A DNA stretch of 64,000 nucleotides, taken from positions 212,663,332 through 212,727,331 of the forward strand of contig NC_133334.1 of assembly GCF_042186555.1 (NCBI RefSeq), read 5' to 3'. The notes under the pieces were generated by a model. The model was not told the DNA's origin, searched no databases, and saw only the letters and a program-made list of their open reading frames with translations. This document shows positions 11,404 to 22,221 of the stretch, in pieces; the first letter of the stretch is position 1; every line of letters begins with the position of its first letter. The translations under genes and the position numbers were made by a program. The stretch is from Aquarana catesbeiana. Its lineage: Eukaryota > Chordata > Amphibia > Anura > Ranidae.

Positions 11404-11830
11404 ACATAGTTCCATAGTTATATAGTAGGTGAAGTTGAAAAAAGACACAAGTTCATCAAGTCCAACCTATGTGTGTGATTATATGTCAGTATTACATTGT
11501 ATATCCCTGTATGTTACGGTCATTCAGGTGCTTATCTAATAGTTTCTTGAAACTATCAATGCCCCCCGCTGAGACCACTGCCTGTGGAAGGGAATTCCAC
11601 ATCCTTGCCGCTCTTACCGTAAAGCACCCTCTACGTAGTTTAGGTTAAACCTCTTTTCTTCTAATTTTAATGAGTGGCCACGAGTCTTGTTAAACTCCCT
11701 TCTGCAAAAAAGTTTTATCCTTATTGTGGGGTCACCACCAGTATGGTATTTGTAAATTGAAATCATATCCCCTCTCAAGCGTCTCTTCTCCAGAGAGAAT
11801 AAGTTCAGTGCTCACAACCTTTCCTCATAG
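11400..11830 (-). mobile_element. CR1 LINE 3' fragment inserted in element B
   Basis: Minus-strand copy of the end of a CR1 element. It matches the reverse complement of about 8910-9304 and 17813-17831, including the ACTTGATGAACTTGTGTC block and the CTCTCTGGAGAAGAGACG segment. The RT reading frame is interrupted, and it is strongly 5'-truncated. Element B pol continues on both sides. Confidence 0.82.
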
Positions 11831-13783
11831 GTTGATTCTTCCCAGGGTGGCCAGCAGCCTTGGGAGAATGGTAAGTCTGGAGCACGGCAGTATGGAGACT
11901 CTCTGGGACAAAGCAGCGGTCACAAGGTTTCTCAGGAGGAGCATGGACCTGAGCAGCAAGAATTTTGTCACCCAAAGGAGAAGTGAGACTGGTGCGAACC
12001 GTAGACAGAATACGATCAGGAGGAATCACAGGAGCCAGAACCGACTCCAACATGGAAGTGGAGGAAAATTGTTGTGACAAGGCGTCAGCCCTTACATTCT
12101 TAGTACTGGGTAAGAATGAGACAATGTAATTGAAACTTGACAAGAAAAGAGCCCATCGTGCCCTTCTGGGAGAGAGGCGTTTAGCCTCAGACTAGAATGT
12201 GAGATTCCTATGGTCAGTAAGAATGAGAATAGGCACAGTGGTACCTTTGAGGAGATGTCTCCATTCTTTCAGGGCTAAAATGATCGCCAACAGCTCTCTG
12301 TCACCAATCTCATAATTGCACACCGCAGGTGACAATTTCTTGGAAAAGTAGCCACAAGGATGCAAAGCGCTCTCAGAGGTAGGATTTTGAGACAGAAGGG
12401 CGCCAACTCCAGTGTCAGAAGCATCAACCTCAAGGATAAAAGGCAACGTAGGATCAGGATGTGCCAACACAGGAGCAGAAACAAAGGCAGCCTTGAGACT
12501 CTCAAAGGCCTTAACGGACTCCGAAGACCAACTCTGTGGGTTACCGTCCTCTCTGGTCATATCAGTCAGGGGCTTGACCAGAGATGAGAAGTTACGAATA
12601 AACTTACGATAATAGTTGGCAAAGCCCAGGAAACACTGCAGAGGACGTAAACCCACGGGTCGGGGCCACTGTAGGACTGCAGAAGGTTTCTCTGGGTCCA
12701 TTGAAAAACCAGCAGTGGAAATGACATAACCCAGGAATTTAACCTGTTCACGATGGAATTCGCACTTCTCCAATTTACAATAGAGATTGTTCTCTTAGTT
12801 TCTGAAGCACACAACAGACATCTGTGTGGTGGCTCTCCAGGGACTTGGAAAATATGAGGATATCATCGAGATAAACCACAACACATAACTGCAACAAATC
12901 TTGGAGGACATCGTTAATGAGTTCCTGGAAAACTGCCCAGGCGTTACAAAGGCTAAAATTTACGAGGTACTCATAATGGCCTGTTCTGGTAATAAACGCA
13001 GTTTTCCACTTGTCGCCCTGCTTAATCCTCACGAGATTGTATACCCCTCTCAAATCAAGCTTTGTGAAAACCGTTGCTCCCTTGAGGTGGTCAAATAACT
13101 CCGTAATCAATGGAATCGGATAGGCATTCCTAATCGTGAAAGGATTGAGACCTCTATAATCAATACAAGGTCTCAGTTCACCACTCTTCTTCACGAAGAA
13201 GAAACCAGCAGGGAACGAGGATTTGCGGATTTCGCCTCGAGAAACTGCATCAGCAACATACTCCTCCATGGCCTTATCCTCTAAGCCCGACAAAGGGTAA
13301 ACCCGGCCACGAAGGGGTATGGCACCAGGTTGAAGGTCAATTGCGCAATCATACGGACAGTGTGGAGGCAAACTACCAGCTTGACCTTTGTCAAAGACAT
13401 CGCTAAAATCGCAGTACTCCTCCAGCAGGGAGGAGAGTGAAGAGGTGCACAGGACCTTGGCTACCTTCTGGAAGCATGTCTTACTGCATTGTGGCGACCA
13501 GGAGAGAACCTCAGCACGGAGCCAATCAAAAGAGGGGTTGTGCCTTTGTAACCAAGGATAACCAATAACCAATGGAAACTTAGGTGAGGAAATAACTTGG
13601 AATTGAATTATCTCATGGTGAAGAGCCCCTATGGCCATGGACAATGGAACCATCTCATGAGTCACATGAGCAGGCTGTGGGTGTCTCCCGTCAAGAGCCT
13701 CAATGGCAAGTGGAGTGTCATGCAGTGGACTCGAGTGCTTCGATACAAAGGTAGCATCAATGAACAGGCCTGCAGCCCCAGAG
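11831..13783 (-). pseudogene. pol of element B: end of protease, RT, RNase H, start of integrase
   Basis: On the minus strand the protease continues from the hAT break at 13784 (AAGLFIDATFV). Then come LVIGYPWLQRHNP, the RT (LRPCIDYRGLNPFTIRNAYP; FTKLDLRGVYNL; VVVYLDDILIFSKS near 12895-12850) and RNase H (FILEVDASDTGVGALLSQ; IGDRELLAI; LTDHRNLTF). After a stop near 12190 the tail (KNVRADALSQQF) leads to the integrase zinc domain (YHSPKAAGHPGKNQ, about 11870-11833). Catalytic YLDD is intact. A stop near 12780 and one at about 12190 break the frame, so this is a young but dead copy. Confidence 0.85.
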
Positions 13784-16700
13784 TAGGGATGAGCCGAACA
13801 CCCCCCTGTTCGGTTCGCACCAGAACATGTGAACAGGAAAAAAGTTTGTTCGAACATGCGAACACCGTTAAAGTCTATGGGACACGAACATGAATAATCA
13901 AAAGTGCTAATTTTAAAGGCTTATATGCAAGTTATTGTCATAAAAAGTGTTTGGGGACCTGGGTCCTGCCCCAGGGGACATGGATCAATGCAAAAAAAAG
14001 TTTTAAAAACGGCCGTTTTTTCAGGAGCAGTGATTTTAATAATGCTTAAAGTCAAACAATAAAAGTGTAATATCCCTTTAAATTTCGTACCTGGGGGGTG
14101 TCTATAGTATGCCTGTAAAGGGGCGCATGTTTCCTGTGTTTAGAACAGTCTGACAGCAAAATGACATTTTGAAGGAAAAAACTCATTTAAAACTACCCGC
14201 GGCTATTGCATTGCCGACAATACACATAGAAGTTCATTGATAAAAACGGCATGGGAATTCCCCAAAGGGGAACCCCGAACCAAAATTAAAAAAAAAAAAT
14301 GACGTGGGAGTCCTCCTAAATTCCATACCAGGCCCTTCAGGTCTGGTATGGATATTAAGGGGAACCCCGGCCAAAATTTAAAAAAAAAAATGACGTGGGG
14401 TTCCCCCTAAATTCCATACCAGACCCTTCAGGTCTGGTATGGATTTTAAGGGGAACCCCGCGCCAAAAAAAAAAAAAAAAAACGGCGTGGGGTCCCCCCA
14501 AAAATCCATACCAGACCCTTATCCGAGCACGCAACCTGGCAGGCCGCAGGAAAAGAGGGGGGGACGAGAGTGCGGCCCCCCCTCCCTCCTGAACCGTACC
14601 AGGCCACATGCCCTCAACATTGGGAGGGTGCTTTGGGGTAGCCCCCCAAAACACCTTGTCCCCATGTTGATGAGGACAAGGGCCTCATCCCCACAACCCT
14701 GGCCGGTGGTTGTGGGGGTCTGCGGGCGGGGGGCTTATCGGAATCTGGAAGCCCCCTTTAACAAGGTGACCCCCAGATCCCGGCCCCCCCCCTGTGTGAA
14801 ATGGTAAGGGGGTACATAAGTACCCCTACCATTTCACGAAAAAAGTGTCAAAAATGTTAAAAATGACAAGAGACAGTTTTTGACAATTCCTTTATTTAAA
14901 TGCTTCTTCTTTCTTCTATCTTCCTTCATCTTCTGGTTCTTCTGGCTCTTCTGGTTCTTCTGGTTCTTCCTCCGGCGTTCTCGTCCAGCATCTCCTCCGC
15001 GGCGTCTTCTGTCTTCTTCTCCTCGGGCCGCTCCGCACCCATGGCATGGGGGGGAGGCTCCCGCTCTTCTCTTCTTCTCTTCTTCTCTTCTTCATTTTCT
15101 TCTCCGGGCCGCTCCGCAATCCATGCTGGCATGGAGGGAGGCTCCCGCTGTGTGACGGCGCTCCTCGTCTGACAGTTCTTAAATAACGGGGGGGGGGCGG
15201 GGACACCCGGTGACCCCGTCCCCCTCTGACGCACGGTGACTTGACGGGACTTCCCTGTGGCATTCCCCGTGACGTCACAGGGAAGTCCCGTCAAGTCACC
15301 GTGCGTCAGAGGGGGGCGGGGTCACCGGGTGGCCCCGCCCGCCGTTATTTAAGAACTGTCAGACGAGGAGCGCCGTCACACAGCGGGAGCCTCCCTCCAT
15401 GCCAGCATGGATTGCGGAGCGGCCCGGAGAAGAAAATGAAGAAGAGAAGAAGAGAAGAAGAGAAGAAAAGAAGAAAAGAAGAAAAGAAGAAGAGAAGAAG
15501 AGAAGAGCGGGAGCCTCCCCCCCATGCCATGGGTGCGGAGCGGCCCGAGGAGAAGAAGATAGAAGACGCCGCGGAGGAGATGCTGGACGAGAACGCCGGA
15601 GGAAGAACCAGAAGAGCCAGAAGAGCCAGAAGAACCAGAAGAACCAGAAGATGAAGGAAGATAGAAGAAGACTTTAAATAAAGGAATTGTCAAAAACTGT
15701 CTCTTGTCATTTTTAACATTTTTGACACTTTTTTCGTGAAATGGTAGGGGTACTTATGTACCCCCTTACCATTTCACACAGGGGGGGGGCCGGGATCTGG
15801 GGGTCACCTTGTTAAAGGGGGCTTCCAGATTCCGATAAGCCCCCCCGCCCGCAGACCCCCACAACCACCGGCCAGGGTTGTGGGGATGAGGCCCTTGTCC
15901 TCATCAACATGGGGACAAGGTGTTTTGGGGGGCTACCCCAAAGCACCCTCCCAATGTTGAGGGCATGTGGCCTGGTACGGTTCAGGAGGGAGGGGGGGCC
16001 GCACTCTCGTCCCCCCCTCTTTTCCTGCGGCCTGCCAGGTTGCGTGCTCGGATAAGGGTCTGGTATGGATTTTTGGGGGGACCCCACGCCGTTTTTTTTT
16101 TTTTTTTTGGCGCGGGGTTCCCCTTAAAATCCATACCAGACCTGAAGGGTCTGGTATGGAATTTAGGGGGAACCCCACGTCATTTTTTTTTTTAAATTTA
16201 TGCAGGGGTTCCCCTTAATATCCATACCAGACCTGAAGGGCCTGGTATGGAATTTAGGGGGACCCCCACGTCATTTTTTTTTTTTAATTTTGGTTCGGGG
16301 TTCCCCTTTGGGGAATTCCCATGCCGTTTTTATCAATGAACTTCTATGTGTATTGTCGGCAATGCAATAGCCGCGGGTAGTTTTAAATGAGTTTTTTCCT
16401 TCAAAATGTCATTTTGCTGTCAGACTGTTCTAAACACAGGAAACATGCGCCCCTTTACGGGCACACTATAGACACCCCCCAGGTACGAAATTTAAAGGGA
16501 TATTACACTTTTATTGTTTGACTTTAAGCATTATTAAAATCACTGCTCCTGAAAAAACGGCCGTTTTTAAAACTTTTTTTTGCATTGATCCATGTCCCCT
16601 GGGGCAGGACCCAGGTCCCCAAACACTTTTTATGACAATAACTTGCATATTAGCCTTTAAAATTAGCACTTTTGATTTCTCCCATAGACTTTTAAAGGGT

Positions 16701-16818
16701 GTTCCGCGGCATTCGAATTTGCCGCGAACACCCCAAATTGTTCGCTGTTCGGTGAACTTGCGAACAGCCAATGTTCGAGTCGAACATGAGTTCGACTCGA
16801 ACTCGAAGCTCATCCCTA
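13784..16818. mobile_element. hAT-type foldback (palindromic) element, copy 1
   Basis: 3035 bp with ends TAGGGATGAGC / GCTCATCCCTA and an exact 8-bp target duplication CCCCAGAG (13776-13783, 16819-16826), the length typical of hAT transposons. Nearly the whole element is one inverted repeat: about 13900-15268 is mirrored by 15270-16676. The centre lies near 15268 in a TGACGTCA-containing segment. The arms hold GAA/CTT-rich tracts and a segment reading GGTACTTATGTACCCC. No transposase is present; the open frames (arginine- or serine-rich) are by-products of simple sequence. It sits within the protease codons of element B, between LIDSG and AAGLF. Confidence 0.87.
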
Positions 16819-16826
16819 CCCCAGAG

Positions 16827-17616
16827 TCGATTAGAGCCTGTATCTCGACGGACGACTCAGCCCAAGAAAGGGTAACTGAAACCAGGGGCTTAATCTTCTG
16901 GATAACTGGGGACGAAACCACGCCACCTAAGCTCTGTCCATGACAGGACCTCAAGGTTTGGGCGTTCCCTGGATGGGTAGGACAAGACTTCAAAAAGTGA
17001 CCTTCCTGGCCACAATAAAGGCACAATCTCTCCCTCCTTCTAAAGCTTCTCTCATCCACAAAGACCCGTGAAGCCCAAGTGCATGGGTTCATCTTCATTG
17101 ACCAACTCGGTACCAGGAGACATGGGAGGTGAGGGAGTCATGGGTGGGACTGCAAAGCTCGGAGGCAAACATACAGGAGGCTTCCACAAGTGCTCCTTAA
17201 AAGAGAGTCTTTCTCTCAGTCTGGAGTCAATGAGGATGGCAAACGTGATCAAGACAACAGGTTTTTGCGTCTCCCATAGAGGGTTTGCCCAGACCAAGGC
17301 TCTCTTAGAAAGCAAAGATATCACAAAACCTACTTTGCTTCTGTCCGTGGGAAACGCCTGGGGCAGCATCTCAAAGTATATCTCAACCTGGTTGAGAAAC
17401 CCTCTGCATTGAACTGGGTCACCCCCAAATCGCTGGGGAAGCGGAACTAGACATACCTCTTATAGAGGTAGTACTTGTGGTGGGTGCCTGCACAGAGACT
17501 AGCGCAGCAGCAGGGATGGCCTGCAACTCAGGTTGTACCGGAGCAGCCACAGTGGGAGATTCCAGGTGAGCCACCCGACTCAGGAGCGTTTGTAGCGCCA
17601 TGGCAAACTGATCCAT
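16827..17616 (-). pseudogene. gag and start of protease, element B
   Basis: It starts at MDQFAMALQ (17616) and continues in changed frames through a capsid-like part (LSKRALVWANPLW, about 17310-17270) to a zinc knuckle CLYCGQEGHFLKSC (CX2CX4HX4C, about 17020-16980). The protease start EIQALIDSG (about 16850-16827) follows. LIDSG holds the catalytic Asp of the retropepsin-like domain. The hAT element follows directly. Frame changes near 17415 and 17370-17050 show decay. Confidence 0.72.
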
Positions 17617-17659
17617 GCAGTGATCTTGCTAATCCAATCTGGAAAAAATATTACCAACA

Positions 17660-17812
17660 GGCAGAGATCCTCTGGGCTGGACGGCTTAAGTAGGCAGGAC
17701 TAACAAGCAAGATATCATCAACAGCTAAGTACATGTGGAGAGATAGGAGCTGGCAATTAGCCGACAGCTGAGCGCCAGCTCAGAGAAGGAAGGGCTGAAC
17801 CCAGCCCTGACA
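17660..17812 (-). repeat. 5' LTR of element B, truncated
   Basis: Only the outer 153 bp of the LTR remain. The rest of the LTR and the primer-binding leader are deleted, since gag coding begins only about 45 bp away (17616). Confidence 0.8.
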
Positions 17813-17831
17813 CTCACCTACTACGTAAACT

Positions 17832-17941
17832 ATGAAGTGAAACTAGGAAAAGGTTCACATGCTGTTCACTGCTAGCTGGGAGTAAACAAGTTCTCTACAA
17901 GATTCATCTGACTATTTATAATTGCTTCCACAAAATCTACA
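17832..17941 (+). repeat. 3' LTR of element A, second half
   Basis: Continues the LTR broken at 5668. The bases ATGAAGTGAAA occur at both break points (5658-5668 and 17832-17842) as the duplication made by the CR1 insertion. The LTR ends AATCTACA and is followed by the element's CCCTC duplication. Confidence 0.87.
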
Positions 17942-18745
17942 CCCTCTCTGCCACAATACCTGACTCACAAGGATGTTTTTGCCAACCTTTGCATGGTCCA
18001 GCATCTCCTGTTGCATTCTTTATGCTATAAAATACATTAAAAACCCAATATTGAGAGTGGGATCCCTTCATAATGGGCACAGCATGTGAGCAGACCCAAG
18101 AACTAAATTATAGCATCCAGCAGAAACTGGAATGGCATTTTTGGGTGGACTGGCCCTTTAAACTGTTATGTATTTTCAATGAGCACACATGATTTTCTCA
18201 ATTGGTACTAAATGGCCTAATGTGGGCTATGAAAATATTATCCATACCTTAAACCACTACCTCCCAGCTTAAACAATAACCAAGGACAGGATGGTTGCAT
18301 GGTTTTTATATTATCGCATTCAGGGTTTTTTTCAACTTGTTTTAAAAACTCCATAAAATGGGGCGGTTCTTTCCTGTTATCAATGACCAGAAGGGAGTAA
18401 AATGTGAAAGTGATTCTTTTATCACTAGCAAAGGAAAATTTCCCCCTTTCCCAACCAGAAAAGCAAAGTGGTGGTTACCTTGTTTAGGTTTGGTTTCCTC
18501 TGTATCAAGAGTGAAAAAGCATAGATTGGACTATTGTTGTTAGCTATGCTACTAAATGAGTTAAGGGCATTTTGGTATTCTAAATGATAGGAATTTGCCT
18601 CTGTAAAATTTTGTTATAAACATATTTAATTCTCTATATTCACATACTTTGTTGGTTGTGCTTGAGCACAGTCTACATCACAAATTTAACATGTATGTAC
18701 ATTCTCCTTTGTCATGACATAACGAGACTTATATTTTACATTTAG
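17942..18745. other. End of cathepsin intron 2
   Basis: After the CCCTC duplication the intron continues with AT-rich sequence. I see no element boundary or coding signal before the acceptor at 18745. Confidence 0.5.
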
Positions 18746-18804
18746 AGAAACCTACACCTTACTGGATTGTAAAGAACAGCTATGGTCCTAACTGGGGAGA
18801 GAAG
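18746..18804 (+). CDS. Cathepsin W-like protease, exon with catalytic asparagine
   Basis: The acceptor TTTACATTTAG ends at 18745 and a GT donor follows at 18805. The split codon from 388 is completed in frame. The peptide reads PTPYWIVKNSYGPNWGEK, the Asn-containing motif of papain proteases. The catalytic Asn codon is 18775-18777. The residue two after Asn is normally Trp (NSWG) but is Tyr here (TAT, 18781-18783). In the family this Trp packs against the His/Asn pair, so the change may affect activity, or it may be a lineage trait. Frame, splice sites and flanking residues are otherwise intact, so I do not call a pseudogene. Confidence 0.88.
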
Positions 18805-19859
18805 GTAAACACTGCATTCATTTGATGTTCTTCTACTTATTACAATTTATAGCCATCATTTTTCTATGGCTATGAGTGTTAGCCATGGGCAGAGAGGGTA
18901 TGTAACACCCCTACCTCACCCCTTTGTACAAAATGGAGCAGTCTAGAGTATTTAACATGAAGTACAGTTCATTATACAGTAAATTGTCAGCAGTAGGTAA
19001 TGTACAAGCATACCCCACAATGGGACCAGGGCATGTATGTAAAATAAAAATGTTCTTAAAGTGAAGCAATATCTTCTTTCACTTGCATGTAATGCATTGC
19101 AATAGTCATTTGCAGGAATAACTGATTACCTAGGCAAGCTGGCCGACTCTAAAATCGGATATACTGGGAGCAGTGCCATGTCAAGCTGACCAAGATTTTC
19201 CATAGATGCCAATGTGTCCATACTCGCGAGTGTACGTAAAGCGGGGTATGCCTGCACAGAATGGGTGGAGTGAAGTACATGGCATAGTGGTGCATAGTGG
19301 TGTCTGTTTGATAACAGCTCTCAGTCTTGGGAGCACTGTAGAGCTCAGCTTTGAGTTTGACGTTAGCTATACTCTATCTCAGGAACTGTGCTCCTGAAAC
19401 ACAGAGGAGAATGCAGCTGTTAAACCAACATTGCAGCCCTGCAGATTACACAGGGAAAGTTGAACTGTCAGTTTAATAGTTTGATGAAAGTGGCAGTAGG
19501 ATAAACTCCACAATACTTACCTCCCTTTAATGGTCTAATGTTCCTTGCTGGCACCGGCATCTTCTACCCGGCTTCTTTTGGTGTGGGATGTCATTCCTGC
19601 GCATGCTTAAAATTGCAGTTATCCCGACACACACACGCTGTGCCGGAATGCAAATGTGGCTCAGTGTACATTCCAAAGAAGACTGTGAGCAGGCAGGTAG
19701 GTTTATTTTATTGTGCAGAATAGACACTGCATGTCCCTTATGCAACAAAGAACCTATCTGCTCACAGTTTTCAAAAGTGGGACTTTCAGAATTTGTAAAA
19801 AAAAAAAAAACAACCATATAGTAAATGACCTGTAGTATAAAAAAAAGTGCTTCTGATTT

Positions 19860-20312
19860 TGAAGGCCCTGCAATATTTGCGCAAATTATTATAAAAACAA
19901 TTTTTGCTATAAATACACTAAAATCAGTATTAGCACATTTTGCAAAATTCCTGCTAAATTCTTACTAAATATAAAATCTTAACCTGTGCTGAGTTAATAA
20001 ATAACAAATATTTGTAAATTTTAAATTGCGCCTTTTTGCAAATTGGTGGAAATCAAGCATATGCAAAAATTTCTCAAAAAATCTGGAGGTTTTCATTTTT
20101 AACTTACAGCTTTCAGAGTTTGAAAAGGACCCCCAAATCATATATTTTCTGAAAGCACATGACCAGGAGAATCAAAAGAAGGTTCTAATGATTTTTAAAG
20201 CCATACAATATTTGCGCAAAAGTTTATAACAAAATTTCACTAAAAAAACACTAAAGTCTTTATTTGCACACAATTACGCATAACCTACAAAATTCTTGCT
20301 AAATTCCTACTA
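19860..20312 (+). repeat. Diverged direct duplication in intron 3
   Basis: The block with CAATATTTGCGCAAA and CTTGCTAAATTCCTAC-like ends occurs twice, at about 19860-19975 and 20195-20312. Both copies are AT-rich and noncoding. Confidence 0.5.
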
Positions 20313-20669
20313 AGGCCTCGTTTACATGGGGCGTATGCCCCATGGAGAGCCATGTTTACTTGCACGGGAATGCACAGGTATTCTGTGCACCCCTGTGCAG
20401 GTAGTCCTATTCATGTCAATTGGGATGCTGCAGCTGCAAATACAGATCTGTGTGGGTGTAGGTATATAGCCCCAAATGCAGACAGTGTGAGTTCAGGGAC
20501 AAACACACACATAGATGTCAAGTTGGGAGTACTGACTGTGTCCATGCAGCTGCTGGGTCCCAATTGATATGGATGGGACTGCCTGCACAGGAATGGACGG
20601 GACACCTCTGCATCCCTGTGCAGCTAAAAATGGCCTCACTGTAGTATGACCCACCTGAACAAGGCCTTA
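20311..20669. mobile_element. MITE-like element in intron 3
   Basis: The ends TAAGGCCTCGTT (20311) and AACAAGGCCTTA (ending 20669) are inverted repeats. The interior has several self-complementary blocks, for example CCTGTGCAG and CTGCAGCTGC. A related end (GGCCTTGTTTACACTTGC) starts at once at 20669, suggesting two adjacent copies. Noncoding. Confidence 0.5.
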
Positions 20670-20924
20670 GGCCTTGTTTACACTTGCAGTTGGGGGGCAG
20701 CAAAAATGCATGATTGAGCTGCGTTTCTGCTGCCCGCCAACCACCCCCCATAAGCTGCAATAGAAAGCTTCGCTTTGCACCCACAGTACAGTTGACCCGA
20801 CTTGGAGTGATGCCGCCATTTGAACGCTACACAACCAAGTCTGAGGAAACGCTGGAAAAGGCCAAATGGGGTTAAAACAGGGGGAGGATGCATCTAATCA
20901 CTTCCTCACTACTTGTCCTATCTT

Positions 20925-21293
20925 CTAAAGCGCGATACGAATGCGGATTGGGCTTCAGCAGCAGGGAGCGATTTAGATGTATGTTTAAATCTACCCTTAT
21001 TAGGTTTTTTATTTTTATTATTTTTTACATTTTTTTTGTGGGAGGGATGAGGGGGTTTGGAGAGACATCATGGGTCTAAACAGACCCCTAATGCCTGTCA
21101 GTAGCTTCTGAAACGCGATCAAAACACAATCTGGATCTCAGTGGCAAGGGTGCTTTAGATGCATGTCTAAATCTACCTTTATTAGGTTTTTTATTTTTAC
21201 TATTTATTACAATTTTATTTTTTACATTTTTTTTCTTGGGGCAGGGCAGTTGGGAAAGACATCAGGGGTCTAAACCCCTAATGTCTCTTTTTT
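20925..21293 (+). repeat. Tandem duplication of about 185 bp in intron 3
   Basis: Two consecutive units (about 20925-21108 and 21109-21293) share AGATGYATGT-TAAATCTACC, TTATTAGGTTTTTTATTTTTA and the AGACATCA-GGGTCTAAAC segment. Noncoding. Confidence 0.6.
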
Positions 21294-21673
21294 GAGACAG
21301 AGAAAGGGACTGAAGACAGTCCCTTTATCTGAATCCTGACCCGCACTGTATATGTATGACATATTCATTCACAAACAGACACAGAGTAAACACAGGTTCA
21401 TTCATCACGGACAGGGAGTATCGCTATTAATCACTTTGTTCATTCAGGAAAGGAAGGGGGTTGGTAAACCCCCCCGCTCTCCATCCAGACACATTGCACT
21501 CGCCGATCTCCCGGGCAGCAGTTGCAAAGAACGCTGGCTTGCAGAGCTGCATGGAGGGGCCACCGGAAATCGTGAGGGGGGGCACTGAAGGGAGTGCCAT
21601 CAAGGGGGGGACATCAATTTAGGAAAAAAAAATGTGAATCTGCAATTGCCGGCAGGAGTCACAGCGGAGGGAG

Positions 21674-22221
21674 CCGGTGTTCTATCGAGAAATGTCTCCC
21701 GTCGAAAAATGCCCCAGATGGGTATGTGCATGCGCAGTAACAAACGTCAATCCAGCTGATATGTGCTGGCGTGATGTAAACACAGCGCATGCGCAGATCG
21801 TCGGAGGCATTTCTCTACGGGAGACAGTATTCAACGGGCAGTATTCAAAGCTATGCAAACAGCGGAGGGAGACCGTATTTGTCAGAATGTGCCTCGCTGT
21901 TGAGGCGAAGGGCAAGTTTTGTCTGTGTTGCAGGATGGGTTTGGTGTGTTAAATGGCTCGTTTTGCCTGTGTGTAAGGGCGGGTTGCAACACACACAAAA
22001 CCGGCACTTCAACACACCCACAACAGCGAGGCAGAATTGGAGAACTACGTTCCCCCGCTGTTTGCATAGCATCGGATAATGCCTCTGACTATCTGCACAT
22101 GTGCTGTGTTGATGTCATGCCAACTCATCAACATATCAGCTGGAGTGACGTTTGTTACTGTGCATGCGCTGACCCATCGGGGGCATTTTTCGACGGGAGG
22201 CATTTCTCGATAGAACACCGG
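21674..22221. mobile_element. Foldback MITE in intron 3
   Basis: 548 bp with ends CCGGTGTTCTATCGAGAAAT / ATTTCTCGATAGAACACCGG. The complementary arms extend inward (for example GCGCAGTAACAAACGT against ACGTTTGTTACTGTGC, and CTATGCAAACAGCGG against CCGCTGTTTGCATAG), leaving a short unique centre around 21930-22000. No target duplication is obvious. Noncoding. Confidence 0.65.

Larger units (their letters stand above)
9308..17812 (-). mobile_element. Ty3-type chromodomain LTR element B (footprint with nested insertions)
   Basis: The element lies in reverse orientation inside the CR1 3' tail. It begins TGTCAG and ends CTGACA. The flanks CTCTC (9303-9307) and CTCAC (17813-17817) are a 5-bp duplication with one later change. 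Order on the minus strand: truncated 5' LTR, gag, protease, RT, RNase H, integrase, chromodomain, 3' LTR. Three insertions interrupt it: a Harbinger MITE, a CR1 fragment and a hAT foldback element. Open stretches are long but broken by stops. Confidence 0.87.
5669..17831 (+). mobile_element. CR1-type LINE (footprint with nested element B)
   Basis: Own sequence is 5669-9307 plus a short tail at 17813-17831. It carries an esterase-like ORF1, an endonuclease, a reverse transcriptase and a 3' end (CTTGGACTTGATGGACTTG, then TCAACCTC) of the CR1 kind. The 11-bp flanking duplication is ATGAAGTGAAA. The 5' end is probably truncated. Many frameshifts make it inactive. Confidence 0.85.
1419..17941 (+). 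mobile_element. Ty3-type LTR retrotransposon A (footprint with nested insertions)
   Basis: Its own sequence covers 1419-5668 and 17832-17941, and everything between is a later insertion. The element begins TG and ends CA. It is flanked by a 5-bp duplication CCCTC (1414-1418 and 17942-17946), which proves that the two separated parts are one insertion. The order is 5' LTR, primer-binding region, gag with zinc knuckles, protease, reverse transcriptase, RNase H, integrase, 3' LTR. The order RT-RNase H-integrase places it in the Ty3 group. The reading frames carry many stops and shifts, so it is inactive. Confidence 0.9.

Noticed and set aside
14355..16218. Arginine/glutamate- or serine-rich open frames in the foldback element (also 55032-57066)
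   Set aside because: They lie in simple GAA/CTT and G/C-run sequence, occur mirrored on both strands, and resemble no family.
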